From contig JACAAK010000009.1 in the NCBI GenBank assembly GCA_025093985.1, positions 1,364,001 to 1,428,000 on the forward strand: 64,000 nucleotides of DNA, given 5' to 3'. Under the pieces are notes generated by a model. That model had not been told where the DNA came from. It did not search any database and was given only the letters and a program-made list of their open reading frames with translations. Positions 1 through 10,190 of the stretch are shown one piece after another (position 1 is the first letter of the stretch; each line of letters begins with the position of its first letter). A program made the position numbers and the translations under genes. The DNA comes from Calvatia gigantea (taxonomy: Eukaryota; Basidiomycota; Agaricomycetes; Agaricales; Lycoperdaceae).

Positions 1-375
1 AGACCCCTCTAAGCTCACCCTGGACTAGATCGAGAAGTTCCGACAACCAACTGGCGACCTACTGGCGAACAGAAACCGCTGTGCATAGCACTAATCGTAT
101 TCTTTGGGTAGTCCCAACATTTTGAGTATCTTGGGGGCTGGGAAAAGCCTGTTTCAATGATGTCCGACCCAAAAGACCCAATTTGAAGCTCAACAAATTC
201 GTCCAATCCCATGGAGACCCGGCGAGAACATCCATCCGCGCCGCCCATCCTTTGTAGTGGCAAGATCCCAATCGGGCCACACACTTTCCGGTTTCAAAAG
301 CGTTTGTCCGTTCGCGCCGGAAATTCTTCCCAAGTTTGTGGACCCACATATTTTGGTGAGAAGATATTTCGGGCA
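1..375 (+). pseudogene. Relic of a hemerythrin-like (HHE) gene
   Basis: This stretch aligns by eye, base by base, with the 3' half of the intact HHE gene at 12142-12984, read on the + strand here. Matching blocks include the end of one exon near position 45, the following intron (its donor GTGAGCAGG is GCGAACAGA here), the exon holding the Lys-Phe-x-Gln-Ser-His-Gly-Asp-Pro segment near 170-215, and the C-terminal exon near 275-372. The frame is broken by indels and stops, and the donor site is lost, so it cannot encode the protein. It runs off the left edge of the window. It lies upstream of an O-methyltransferase in the same order and orientation as the intact HHE-OMT pair on the other strand, so it is the decayed partner of an inverted duplication. 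Confidence 0.8.
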
Positions 376-820
376 AGTTGGGATAACAACAGAGTGGTGT
401 TGAGCTCTAACTCCGCTGACAGGTACCTGAAATATGCGCCGCGCTCAACTCCGTCATCGGTTTGGAAATTAGAAACTACCTACATCTCACCTTCTATGAT
501 AGCATCTGCCTTTGTGATCATCCCCCCTCCCGTGAGCTTGACCGGGTTTAAGCAGGTTTGACAGATTTGGCGATTTGACCCCGAAACTTTCGTAAACTCT
601 ATCACGATTGATCGCGTCACGTCGCCCGAATGAACGTATTCCTGCCACCTACATGGCGCGGTTTTCATTTTATTCACGGGTGTTCTGGACCCTGATGCAC
701 GATGCATGATGGATCGATGATAGATTGAGAGATCTTTGGGTTGTGGCGCTTGTCCCGTCGCAGCATTAGTAAGGCCTTGAGGGTTCTTCCAAACAACTTT
801 CCAACAAATCCCTCCCTCCA
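376..820. other. Intergenic, upstream of OMT1
   Basis: Between the HHE relic and the first methyltransferase I see no supportable gene. The last 60 bases before the ATG are pyrimidine-rich, as is common upstream of fungal start codons, and resemble the leader of the paralogous gene at 11766. The short open frames here overlap on both strands and show no family motifs. Confidence 0.5.
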
Positions 821-2418
821 ATGAATAATTCACCTGTCCCCATTGCAGAACACTTACTCGAACTTATCAAGAGGGCATACGCACCTGTGGATGTCGCACC
901 TGATCCACAGCTGTCGCCTTCCGAAGCTTACGAGATCAACTATCAAATCGAAGATCTGTGTGGAAAGCTCTTGCGTTCTGTGCTCGGTCCCTTAGGGTAT
1001 ACCACCTTGTTGGCAGGTCAATACGCCTTCGTAACTGCGTTTTGCTTCGTCCTCACCGCTACGTTAGAATCTTGCCAGGAGAGTTCTGCACTTGGCCTAG
1101 TCACAACACTTGGCGTCCCAGATCTCCTTGGGGACAAGACCATGTCCGTTCGAGATATGGCTGACGCTCTTGGTGTAAAGGAGAAGTACTTAAGTGAGCG
1201 TACTTTGTTGTTGAGGCACTTCGACCGCTCAATTGATATGTTCGTATCAGAGGTGGCCATGAGTTGTTTGATAAAGCATGGATATTTTGACGAGGTTGTT
1301 GGGGGCGCCCCGAATTTCCCAGCTTATCGCAACAACGAGCTGTCAGGCATACTGAAAGGAAGCCACCCGAATAGCCTCAGGGACGCTGTTGGTTTCATGT
1401 AAGCAGTCGTTCAGATGACGAAGTTCCCATACATTTTTTTGATACATCTCGTTCGTCCCGCTTGATGGATTTGGATAGATGTGACGAAGGCTTCAAAGCG
1501 ACGTCATACTTGTTGCCTGCTTCGAAAATGACTTCGCCCAGGGATGCAAAGGGCAAAGATATACTTGCGATAAATTTGGCGTTCGGTTTCGATCAGTCAG
1601 TGTTTGAATGGATGTCCCAAGAAGCCTGGCGGGGGGAACGAATGGGGAAAGCCATGCAACAACTGCATCGTATGGCTAATGGAAATGTCGTACTTGGTAA
1701 CCATTGGCTTTTGGCCTCTTCCACCTCCCATGAATATCTAAAATTACCATGCCATAGATTATGAGTGGTCTGCGTTGGATTCACCTATCGTGGACGTCGG
1801 CGGAGGCATTGGTTCGCTCGAACTGGCTCTCCTCAAGAAATTCCCACAGGATCCATTTCAGTTCATCATTTTTGATATCCCAAAAACAGTCGAGAACGCC
1901 AAAAAGGTATGTAGATCCTAACCGTACTTATTTGATCCGGCTCTCATTGAATATTGAAATATTGATGTATCACCAACCTGAAGGTCTGGGGGTCGCAGCC
2001 TATACCAGAATGCTCCTCGGTCGCGTTTCAAGAGGGAAACTTCATGGCACCGGTCTTTCAGGAGACAGCTTTGCCAGTTGGGAAACCCACTTATGTCATT
2101 CGACATGTCCTCCATGACTGGTCGGATGAAGAGGTCTTGCATATTTTAAAACACGTCCACACAGCCATGTCTATGCGTCCTACCAGTGATTCTGGAGGGC
2201 ATTCAAAGCTGATCTTATGTGAGATGCTCCTACGGCCTGATAGTCATAGGTTCATTAGGACAACAAGCATGCAACTTCTGTCATTGAACGGTGGCTTGAC
2301 CCGTACAGAAACGGAAATGATTCAATTGGTGGAGAGAGCTGGGTTTTCGGTCATCAAATCCCACAGGATGAGGGCTGTAGACACTATAATCGAGGCCACC
2401 ATCTCCAATCCTTGCTAA
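821..2418 (+). CDS. SAM-dependent O-methyltransferase (COMT type), copy 1
   Basis: A class I methyltransferase that would transfer a methyl group from S-adenosylmethionine to a hydroxyl of a small molecule; the substrate is unknown. Six exons can be joined in frame: 821-1016, 1068-1193, 1251-1398, 1479-1696, 1758-1906 and 1984-2418, giving about 423 residues. The N-terminal part is the winged-helix dimerisation type. The SAM-binding motif is Val-Asp-Val-Gly-Gly-Gly-Ile-Gly in exon 5. The catalytic-base region is the last exon's Val-Leu-His-Asp-Trp-Ser-Asp-Glu-Glu. Every intron position is shared with the paralog at 10191-11766, which confirms the splicing. It is probably a functional gene, since no frame break is visible. 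It faces the transposon nest and lies downstream of an HHE relic, mirroring the intact HHE-OMT pair. Family assignment is firm; any link to a secondary-metabolite pathway is inference. Confidence 0.9.
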
Positions 2419-2811
2419 TTTACGGTTGTCAGTTTATCTTTTACCAGTATTACACCGTGAATGCCCACAGACATTGCACCTTTGTTCTTGGTGAGAGTGT
2501 GGAGAGTCTGAGTGTTCACAATTACCATTCCCTTCCATAATTCAAACTCAGGGAATCTGCTAACTCCAACCAAACCAGTTGCAGTTCCACTTGGCATTCA
2601 TTGCCTTACACTATGCCAACAGATTGATGTGGCAACAATTATGGATTATTCTATTTGGCAACCCTGTTTTACACTTGTTTTTAGGTACTTGGCCCAATAT
2701 GGGTCAAACAGTGTGAGAATGACTCTGCAGACCAAGTGTGATAGGAGCCATCCTCAATCATCACAATACTACCAAAGAAGGAGACCAAATCATCAGCTGA
2801 GGTGCTTAGCT

Positions 2812-5388
2812 CACCTAAGAATACCAAATAACTGGTCTTATTAGAGGGGTACTACTATAGCTGGTACCCCTCTAATTAGAGCAGTTTAGCCCTTTTCCCT
2901 CATAGGACAGAAATTGGGCCCAACTTAATATAAAAAACTTGTACAACAAAGTACTCCACTGAGTGGCTACTGGCTAAGCTCCCAGATGCTGTTGTCCATA
3001 ATACTCAGGCTCCTCCCTCATTATTTCCTGCCATTACCCCACTCTTTCCACACCTTCCCTGTTATGAATATGACTATTTACTTATATAATTACAAGTCTA
3101 GAACATAGTCTAGAATATGTCTAGAACAACTCCAGACTTCAATAGTTCTTAGAAGCACATCTTATATAATAATTCAAAGTCATACCACTTGAGTTGTACC
3201 ACTTTTAAATACCATATATAGACAAGTAACATAACAATACAGTATAATACAATAGTATACCATTGTAGTATATAAACTCCTTAACTTGACCAGTAGACCC
3301 TATTGTTTCTACTTGGTTAGGTGGAGACTCAATTTATAACTCTCTTAACACTCTCTTATAATCTAAACCTAAGAAGTTACCTCTGAATGACTAAGCTTAC
3401 ATTATAAGATGTTATAAGAGTTATCCATTGAAGGACAAGACCTCTGATTGAAGACATAAGAATATATAAGAGTATTTAACATACTTTGTTATTCTAACTG
3501 CCTTTGAGAAGGAGTTCTCTTTGATATCACTATAGCCAGTAGATATTGAGTTGACTTAGGACCAAGTCAACCTCACTATAACATTCCCTGCTTATTGGGC
3601 CCCATCATTGCTACTGTTATTGCTACCACTGCCATCCCACCACAGTGTCTCTGCCACTATCCCTGCCCTATCATGACAGTACATCCTAATCCAACTCATG
3701 GATCATTTGTGGATACCTCTGCCCAATTTTCCCATGCCCTTGTTAATACTGTCTTCAATGATAAGCTTGAGTATCCCTACCAAATCCCACTGATTTGGTG
3801 CAATTAATTTGATGTATTAGATGTATATAGTATGGGGTGTAAGATGTACAATAAAATAATTGATTAATTAGTGAAAATGAAGTATCTTAAGTATAAACGT
3901 GCCATTACAAGAACCTTCTGCACAATAATACACTGCTGTATTCTCATCAGATACTTGCCTGATTCTGGTAGCTATTTGGATAGGCTATTAGAATATACCA
4001 GACCACCTTCCATGGGATGAGGTAGGGAAGCATAATGGCTATGATAGTGATAAAGCAATCTTTTTCAGTATTTCCATCATATCTTTACAAATAAATTTAT
4101 TCTCTACACTTTTCTTTGTATTATGATACAGTTAAATAGCTTCTATCAAGTGCAAAAAACTGTTTGTAGATATACCAAGACATTGAAAAGATATATGGAA
4201 AATAGTGCTGAAGGTGACATAAACATCAAAAATGAAGTTGTATCATGATCCTCACTTTAATCTGTTATGAAATCCTGTCTTATTTTATCTATAACTCCTC
4301 AGAAACTCAGTAGTCTATTTCTATGAAACTTGTTGCATTTTACTCTTACAGAACCCACCTTTCTAGGAAAATAGCTATAACTAAAAAGAATAAAACATAC
4401 AAGAAGATATAAGTGAAATACTGAGAAAATATGCCTTATCATCATTATGGCCATTGTGCCTCTCCATACTATTTCATAAAAGACAGTCTGGTATATTCTA
4501 ATAGCCTATCCAAATAGCTACCAGAATCAGGCAAGTATCTGATGAGAATACAGCAGTGTATTATTGTGCAGAAGGTTCTTGTAATGGCACTTCTATACTT
4601 AAGATACTTCATTTTTACTAATTAATCAATTATTTTATTGTACATCTTACACCCCATACTATATACATCTAATACATCAAATTAATTGCACCAAATCAGT
4701 GGGATTTGGTAGAGATACTCAAGCTTATTATTAAAGACAGTATTGACAAGGGCACAGGAAAATTGGGCAGGGGCATCCATAAATAATCTATGAGCCAGAT
4801 TAGGATGTGCTGTCATAATAGGATAGTGATAGTGGTAGGGACCTGTGGTAGTTAGCAATAACAGTAGCAATAACAAGGTCCAATAAGTAGAGAAGATATG
4901 GAAAAGGCAGGATAATGGCAGGAAATGATGAGGAAGGAGCCTAAGTGTTATAGACAACAGCATCTGGGAGCTTAGCCAGTAGCCACTTAGTGGAGTACTT
5001 TTTTGTACAAGTTTTTCATACTGAAAGGTTTCATTATGGAAGAGTAAAAGTGAGAGTAAGTAGTGGTTGCTGAAAGAATCAAAATTCAGCCAGACCCCAA
5101 TGTATATGCCAACTGCTATGGAATATTCCCTGACTTATTGACATGGCAAAGAATATGGATTGCCCTAGGCTGACTTTCAAGCAGACAATAGATGGCAGAC
5201 AATGTAAAATCCCTTTTTATATATCATAATGAAGAGATGGCAAAGATACATATATGTATATAATCAAAGAAACCTCTGCACTACAACAACTCTGAGCTTA
5301 TTTTCTGACCTTCCAACTATTTAATTAGAGGGGTACCAGCTATAGTAGTACCTCTCTAATAAGATTAGTTATTCAGTATTCTTAGGTG
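2812..5388. mobile_element. Fold-back (long palindromic) element with 8-bp TSD, hAT-like
   Basis: The ends are CACCTAAGAATAC and its inverse. They are flanked by a perfect 8-bp duplication, GCTTAGCT, at 2804-2811 and 5389-5396. Duplications of 8 bp are usual for hAT elements. The interior is a long imperfect inverted repeat: 2944-3059 plus 3584-4000 pairs with about 4483-5022, with a decayed centre near 4240. Each end also carries a smaller palindrome built on GAGGGGTAC. After subtraction of the solo LTR and its duplication the element is about 2,048 bp. Two related short open frames (3595-3807 on +, 4682-4963 on -) are the two arms of the palindrome and match no transposase I know. It is non-autonomous; the superfamily is tentative. 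Confidence 0.75.
3060..3583 (+). mobile_element. Solo LTR (524 bp) of an LTR retrotransposon, 5-bp TSD
   Basis: The segment begins TGTTAT and ends ATAACA, the canonical TG...CA ends with a 6-bp inverted repeat. It is flanked by a perfect 5-bp duplication TTCCC at 3055-3059 and 3584-3588. The other arm of the surrounding palindrome lacks exactly this segment, which shows the pre-insertion state. TGTTA...TAACA ends are common in Copia-type elements, but without internal sequence the superfamily is uncertain. A TATA-like TATATAAA lies near 3269-3276, and three TCTAGA palindromes sit near 3097, 3109 and 3120. It is a solo LTR, left by recombination between the two LTRs of a full element. Confidence 0.88.
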
Positions 5389-5928
5389 GCTTAGCTGTAT
5401 TTAGACAATATTTTTGTCTTATATAATTAAGTACTAAAACTAATAGTGACTTAGCCTGGATAGTAAAAAAGGCCATTGAGACTTAAATATTCTACATCAC
5501 TAGATTTCTATGTCTATATCCTTCAACCTGCTGAATATATCTTAATTTTTTGATGTATTATACTGTAGTTATCTGATAAGAAACAAGTGTAACTCCCTTC
5601 TTTGCAACACCTACCAATCAGCCTTGGCATTACATATCAGGGTTGTGAGAACCAAATTTCCAAATAGACTTGTATGAAACTAGGTTGCCAAATAGAATAA
5701 TCCAACAAATATACCAATTATGTATTAAGTTCAAAAACTATTTAATAAGACATATAATACACATTGATATAATCTGTAGTCTATTGACCCATTAGTACAG
5801 TACTTAGTATAACTGTGATTATAAAGGTGAGTACACCTCAGTACTTACCTGTGTACTTCCCCAATCTTGGGCCAATCAGTCAATGCCAACAAATAGAACA
5901 TCTTTAAATATTCTTTCTTTGACACATA

Positions 5929-7532
5929 CAGTAAGGGACAAAACTGTTCCAATATTTTGAGATTCTTTAAAGATCATTGAATAGCTCTGATACTACTGTG
6001 GCTGTGCACTTCATATTTTAATTTTAGATACCCCTATATCCTCACTAATCACATGCCAAAAATTATTATGTAATTCAGAGTTTTGAACAAGTTATAAATT
6101 AGTTAATATTTTCTACTCATTGGAACAGTTTTGTCCCTCTTGAAAATTATATAAAAACTAGGTATTTTAGTACTTGGTATAGCCTCTCTTGGCTTGTAAA
6201 ACTGCCTGAACCCTTCTAGGCATACTTTCTATCAAATTCTGGCACATCTCCTTTAGTATATCCTCCTATTCCTTTTCTATCCTTTCCTAGAGGATATTTA
6301 TGCTACTAAAAGGGTTATCATACTCTTTAAGCTGATTCTTGAGGTAAGTCCACAAGTGTTCAATGGAATTAAGGTCTGGAGACTGTGGGGGCCATACTAT
6401 AACCTCCATTTTAGAGTCATCAAACTATTCTGTGGCCTTTTTGCTCTTGTGTTTGGGATCATTGTTCTATTGGAAAACCACCACCTCCTTCTTCTTCCTA
6501 TACTACCTCAGGCTCCTCTGCAATTCATTATTCAGGATTTTTACATAAAGTGTGGCATCCATCTTTCCATTAATTCTGCTAGTAAACCTTACTCCTTTCC
6601 AAAATATACAGCCATAGATCATTAGATTTTCTCCTCTAAATTTGACTGTTCCCTCAACCAATCTATCATTTAACCCCTCACCTTGCCTTTTCCACACCTA
6701 AATCCTTCCATCTAACCCCAAATAGTTGATTTTGGACTCATCTGACCAAATAACCCTTTTCCAATTCTCTATAGTCCAGTTGGCATGTTCTTCTGCCTAC
6801 ACTAGCCTTTTCCTCTTGTGTATAGCAGTCAGTCTAGATCATTTTTGCTTGACTACAGCTTTTAGTCCAGCCTGTTTGAGTCCCTTACAAACTATTTTGG
6901 TAGATATAGATTGCTCAACAACATTTTGAAGTGATTTGGTGACCTGGGAGGCATTGTCTGCCTTGTAAGAGATAATAAGACAAATAGTATATTAGATGTT
7001 AGAGAAGGAAAGTAGGAATGGATAGCCACCAACAGATTTGGAAATGAATGACCTATATTTAGAACAAATTCTAGAGATAGTACTGACCCCCAGACCAATA
7101 ATAGAAGCAATATAATGAGCAGATTCCCCTTTATCTAGGTAGAAGAGAACTCTATTGACCTAAGTAGAAAATAGAGATTATATAGAGGTAAAGAGTATAG
7201 TAGGGGGGTTGGTTTGTACTGGAAAGTAAGCCTACCTATTTATACATCACCCCAGACAGTCACACAATTTTATTTGCATTTATTTGATTGCAATAAACAA
7301 AGTCATGTGTTCAAAAACTGAGAGGGACAAAACTGTTCCAATGAGTAGAAAATATTAACTAATTTATAGCTTGTTCAAAACTCTGAATTACATAATAATT
7401 TTTGGCATGTGATTAGTGAGGATATAGGGGTATCTAAAATTAAAATATGAAGTGCACAGCCACAGTAGTATCAGAGCTATTCAATAATCTTTAAAGAATC
7501 TTAAAATATTGGAACAGTTTTGTCCCTTACTG
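5929..7532 (-). mobile_element. Tc1/mariner element with about 210-bp terminal inverted repeats
   Basis: The element starts and ends with CAGTAAGGGACAAAACTG in inverted orientation and is flanked by TA on both sides (5927-5928 and 7533-7534), the standard Tc1/mariner duplication. The terminal repeats run about 5929-6140 and 7320-7532. Each terminal repeat is itself bounded by inverted copies of GGGACAAAACTGTTCCAAT (5935-5953, 6119-6137, 7324-7342, 7508-7526). The interior holds a broken DDE transposase on the - strand. The sequence is almost devoid of CpG. Confidence 0.92.
6190..6830 (-). pseudogene. Degenerate Tc1-type DDE transposase
   Basis: Read on the - strand, the three parts of the catalytic DDE core can be seen in order: Ile-Trp-Ser-Asp-Glu-Ser near 6745, Asn-Asn-Asp-Pro-Lys-His near 6460, and WPPQSPDLNSIEHLW near 6350-6400. 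These are diagnostic of Tc1 transposases. The frame is interrupted by stops; for example a TAG stands where a Gln codon is expected just before the second Asp block, consistent with C-to-T change. The N-terminal DNA-binding half is not clearly readable. The protein cannot be made as it stands. Confidence 0.85.
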
Positions 7533-7551
7533 TACTCCAGGTGTTTTATTT

Positions 7552-8642
7552 GGATTATTCTATTTGGCAACCTAGTTTCACACAAGTCTATTTGGGAACC
7601 TGGTTCTCACAACCCTGATGTGTGATGCCAAGTATGATGTCAAGGCTGATTTGTGGGTGTTGCAAAAGGGGGAGTTGCACCTGCCTCCTATCAGATAACC
7701 ACAGTATAATACATCAAAAAAAAGAATATATTCAGAAAATTGAAGGATATAAACATAGGAATCTAGTAATATAGAATGTTATGGAGTGACAAAGTCCCAG
7801 TGGCCTCCTTCACCACCCAGGCTAAACCATCCTCAGTTTGGGTGCTTAACCATATAGGGCAAAAGTATCATCTAAATATGGCTAAGCACCTCAGCTGGTG
7901 ATTTGGTCTCCTTCTTTGGTAGTATTGTGACAACTAAGGATGGCTCCTGTCACACTTGGTCTGCGGAGTCGTTCCTACACTGTTTGACCCATACTATCAT
8001 TCTTCACCTATTAGCCACTTGCTGGCTATTGGCCACCCCATATTTTCTCCTTCCCCCTTGCATGTACTGGCCCAGGATTCAGAATGTACACAGCCCTAGT
8101 AGCACAGAATATGGCCATACCAAAATTTTAACAGGAGGTTTCAGTGGAGAGTCAGGAAAAAAATAATTGTGAAGGAGGGGCCCTAATCAGTCTGTCATTT
8201 TTGCTGTGATTTCTCAGATCTTTTCCGATCCCATGAAGATCTGGGTGTAAAATTTACTGCAAGGATGAAGTACATACCAGTGAATATGCCTGTGATTTTT
8301 CAGTTCGATATGTGGACTTAAGCTCCGAGAATTCAAGAATTAGTGGTTTGGAAAGCAGATTGTGACAAGTGGTGACAGAGGGTGGCCAACAGCCGAAAAA
8401 GCGGACTTGTGCTCACCGGAACTGCTCCGACATGACTGTCTGTTAAAATAAAATCTTAAAAAATTCATATATATAGAGTAGAGATATTTGCACATGAGTG
8501 GACGAGATTTTAAGAGAAAACACGGAGCAAGGAAGGAGTAAGAGGGAAAATTCCAAAAAAGTGGCCAACAGGTGAAGAATGATAGTATTAGACCAAGTAC
8601 ATAAAAACAAGTGCGAAACAGGGTTGCCAAATAGAATAATCC
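7552..8642 (-). mobile_element. MITE copy 2 (same family as 2643-5703), inverted
   Basis: Both ends carry GGATTATTCTATTTGGC in inverted orientation. The flanks GTTTTATTT (7543-7551) and GTTTTATTC (8643-8651) are a 9-bp duplication with one mismatch. The segment 7552-7870 is the reverse complement of 5390-5703, and 7880-7993 plus 8588-8642 is the reverse complement of 2643-2811, so it is an inverted sister of copy 1 lacking the fold-back insert. Instead it carries a younger TA-flanked insert at 7994-8585. Without that insert it is about 497 bp. Confidence 0.8.
7994..8585. mobile_element. TA-flanked MITE-like insert (592 bp)
   Basis: The ends CTATCATTCTTCACC and GGTGAAGAATGATAG are inverted repeats, extending imperfectly to about 30 bp. 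TA stands on both sides (7992-7993 and 8586-8587), and copy 1 of the host MITE shows a single TA at the empty site. This fits a Tc1/mariner-derived MITE. Unlike its surroundings it contains many CpG dinucleotides, so it is probably a younger insertion or was not exposed to the same decay. An open frame of 96 codons on the - strand (8340-8630) crosses its right end and shows no known family. Confidence 0.75.
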
Positions 8643-8651
8643 GTTTTATTC

Positions 8652-10190
8652 ATTTAATTTTTATTGGTATAAGTATTATCTGTTATGGATCATTTAACGG
8701 CCGAGCCCGTTAATAAGTCGAGTTTACAAGTAAAATCACTTGAGGTCAATCCACAATCTAATACTTGCCGCTTCAATGTTCAATCTACCAATGTTCAGTG
8801 GCAGCTGTGAATGGGTACAGCTGGCTCTTCTTTGGGGGGAACACCACTTCAGACCCGTGACAGGTGTGTATGACTGCGAATGTAACCCAACTTATATTGC
8901 CGACTCTCTATTATCCAAGGGTTTCACGTAATTATCGTCAAAAGCGAACATTTGCTTTTGCCGACCGGTAGAACAATGCATCAGAATGTCCGCCAAGCCC
9001 AAGTGATCAGCAGGGGTGGTTCAAAGGCATAGCCCATGAATATGAACTATTCAAGGCAGTTGATTGAGTGAAACGAAAATGAGAGTCATTGATATGCAGG
9101 CAGCCTACAGGTATTCTGCCCAATTGCGATGTCAGGAACAACTATGATGTGAGGGGAGGCCCTGATGATAAGATTCAAGTTAAGCACATAGGCCGGCGCC
9201 CGGGAGGAACAGACTTGCCCTAGCTAACGTATGCCTGAAGTGTGTGAACACTGAGCCCTGCCATAACGAATTGCCCCACCAGTGGTCGCAGTTGTAGGTC
9301 TTCAGTGCTGGAGCGTCAGGTCAACCGTGAAGACCCAACGTTTCTTGAAAGTTGATGCAGGCAGTCCCAGCTTCCCTTCGGCTAATCCCCGATCCTGACA
9401 AAGAAGTACGGAGAGGATCGGATATAATAGAAAGCCGGGAAATTGTCACAAGCATGTCATTCTGTAGGTCCACAGGGCAGTCTAGGGCAGTTCCGTGATC
9501 TCACCCTTCAGACCGACTTCAGGCAATGTTTTTGGTTACCAGCGGAATCACGGAAAAAACGTGCCCTTGACATCGGCGCTGAAAACGGAGCGGCATAAGC
9601 GTAAACTATGTACAGGTGTTCCCGCACAACGATCGCAGCCCGTAGGTTGGATCAGGAATAAGCGAAGGGAACATCCCGACAACAGCTAGGGTAGGGCCTT
9701 CTGGGACCCAGAGGGTTGCGCACTCTATGCCATAAGTAATGCTTCGTACCACGCGAGTCGGAACGCCTGAGCAAGCAGAGGGAAGTCTAGTAACGAACAT
9801 AAACCTGGAAACGAAGTAGTTTTGAACAAGGTCTATCCGGGTTTAGTGAATGTAGGGTTGGCGCAGGTCCGAGGATCGGATGTGGTGATTCCCCGAACCC
9901 TCAGGAGGATCGGCTTTGTTTCCCAGATCATCACCCCTGAGGTTTGCGCAAGCTTGTGCCCGTGAGGCTATAGAGAGCGCATCAAAGGTATGAAGGTGGA
10001 AGTCGGGTGGAAGCGAGCATAAGTACCTGGGGATGGACATTTGTGACGGCTCCCCTTGTCCTGACTCTACAGAGCAACTAGTTTTGTTTTGCGGTGAAAA
10101 TATTATTGAAGTCAGATACGGGTATTGAAGTCATCGCATTCCCAATAGTTGCGTTCCGTACTCGAGGTGAAAGAGGTAAAGGTAAAGGTA
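8652..10190. other. Intergenic between the transposon nest and OMT2
   Basis: About 1.5 kb with normal CpG content and no open frame I can assign. Small frames at 8740-8931, 9495-9689 and 9606-10040 overlap on opposite strands and lack recognisable motifs or consistent splice sites. I see no RNA gene. It may be decayed host or element sequence at the junction of the inverted duplication. Confidence 0.4.

Larger units (their letters stand above)
2643..5703 (+). mobile_element. MITE copy 1 (MULE-like, 9-bp TSD), interrupted
   Basis: Both ends carry the inverted terminal sequence GGATTATTCTATTTGGC. The flanks AACAATTAT (2634-2642) and AACAAATAT (5704-5712) are a 9-bp target-site duplication with one mismatch, a size typical of Mutator-like elements. 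Removing the fold-back element nested at 2812-5388 leaves about 480 bp with no coding capacity, so this is a non-autonomous element. A second copy lies in inverted orientation at 7552-8642. Its uninterrupted counterpart of the insertion point (GCTTAGCC followed by ATATTTAG on the opposite strand) proves that the inner element was inserted later. The superfamily is inferred from duplication size only. Confidence 0.75.

Noticed and set aside
3595..4963. Two similar frames, 3595-3807 (+) and 4682-4963 (-), as a pair of genes
   Set aside because: They are the two arms of one palindromic transposable element, lack CpG like the rest of the nest, and match no family. Their similarity comes from the inverted repeat.
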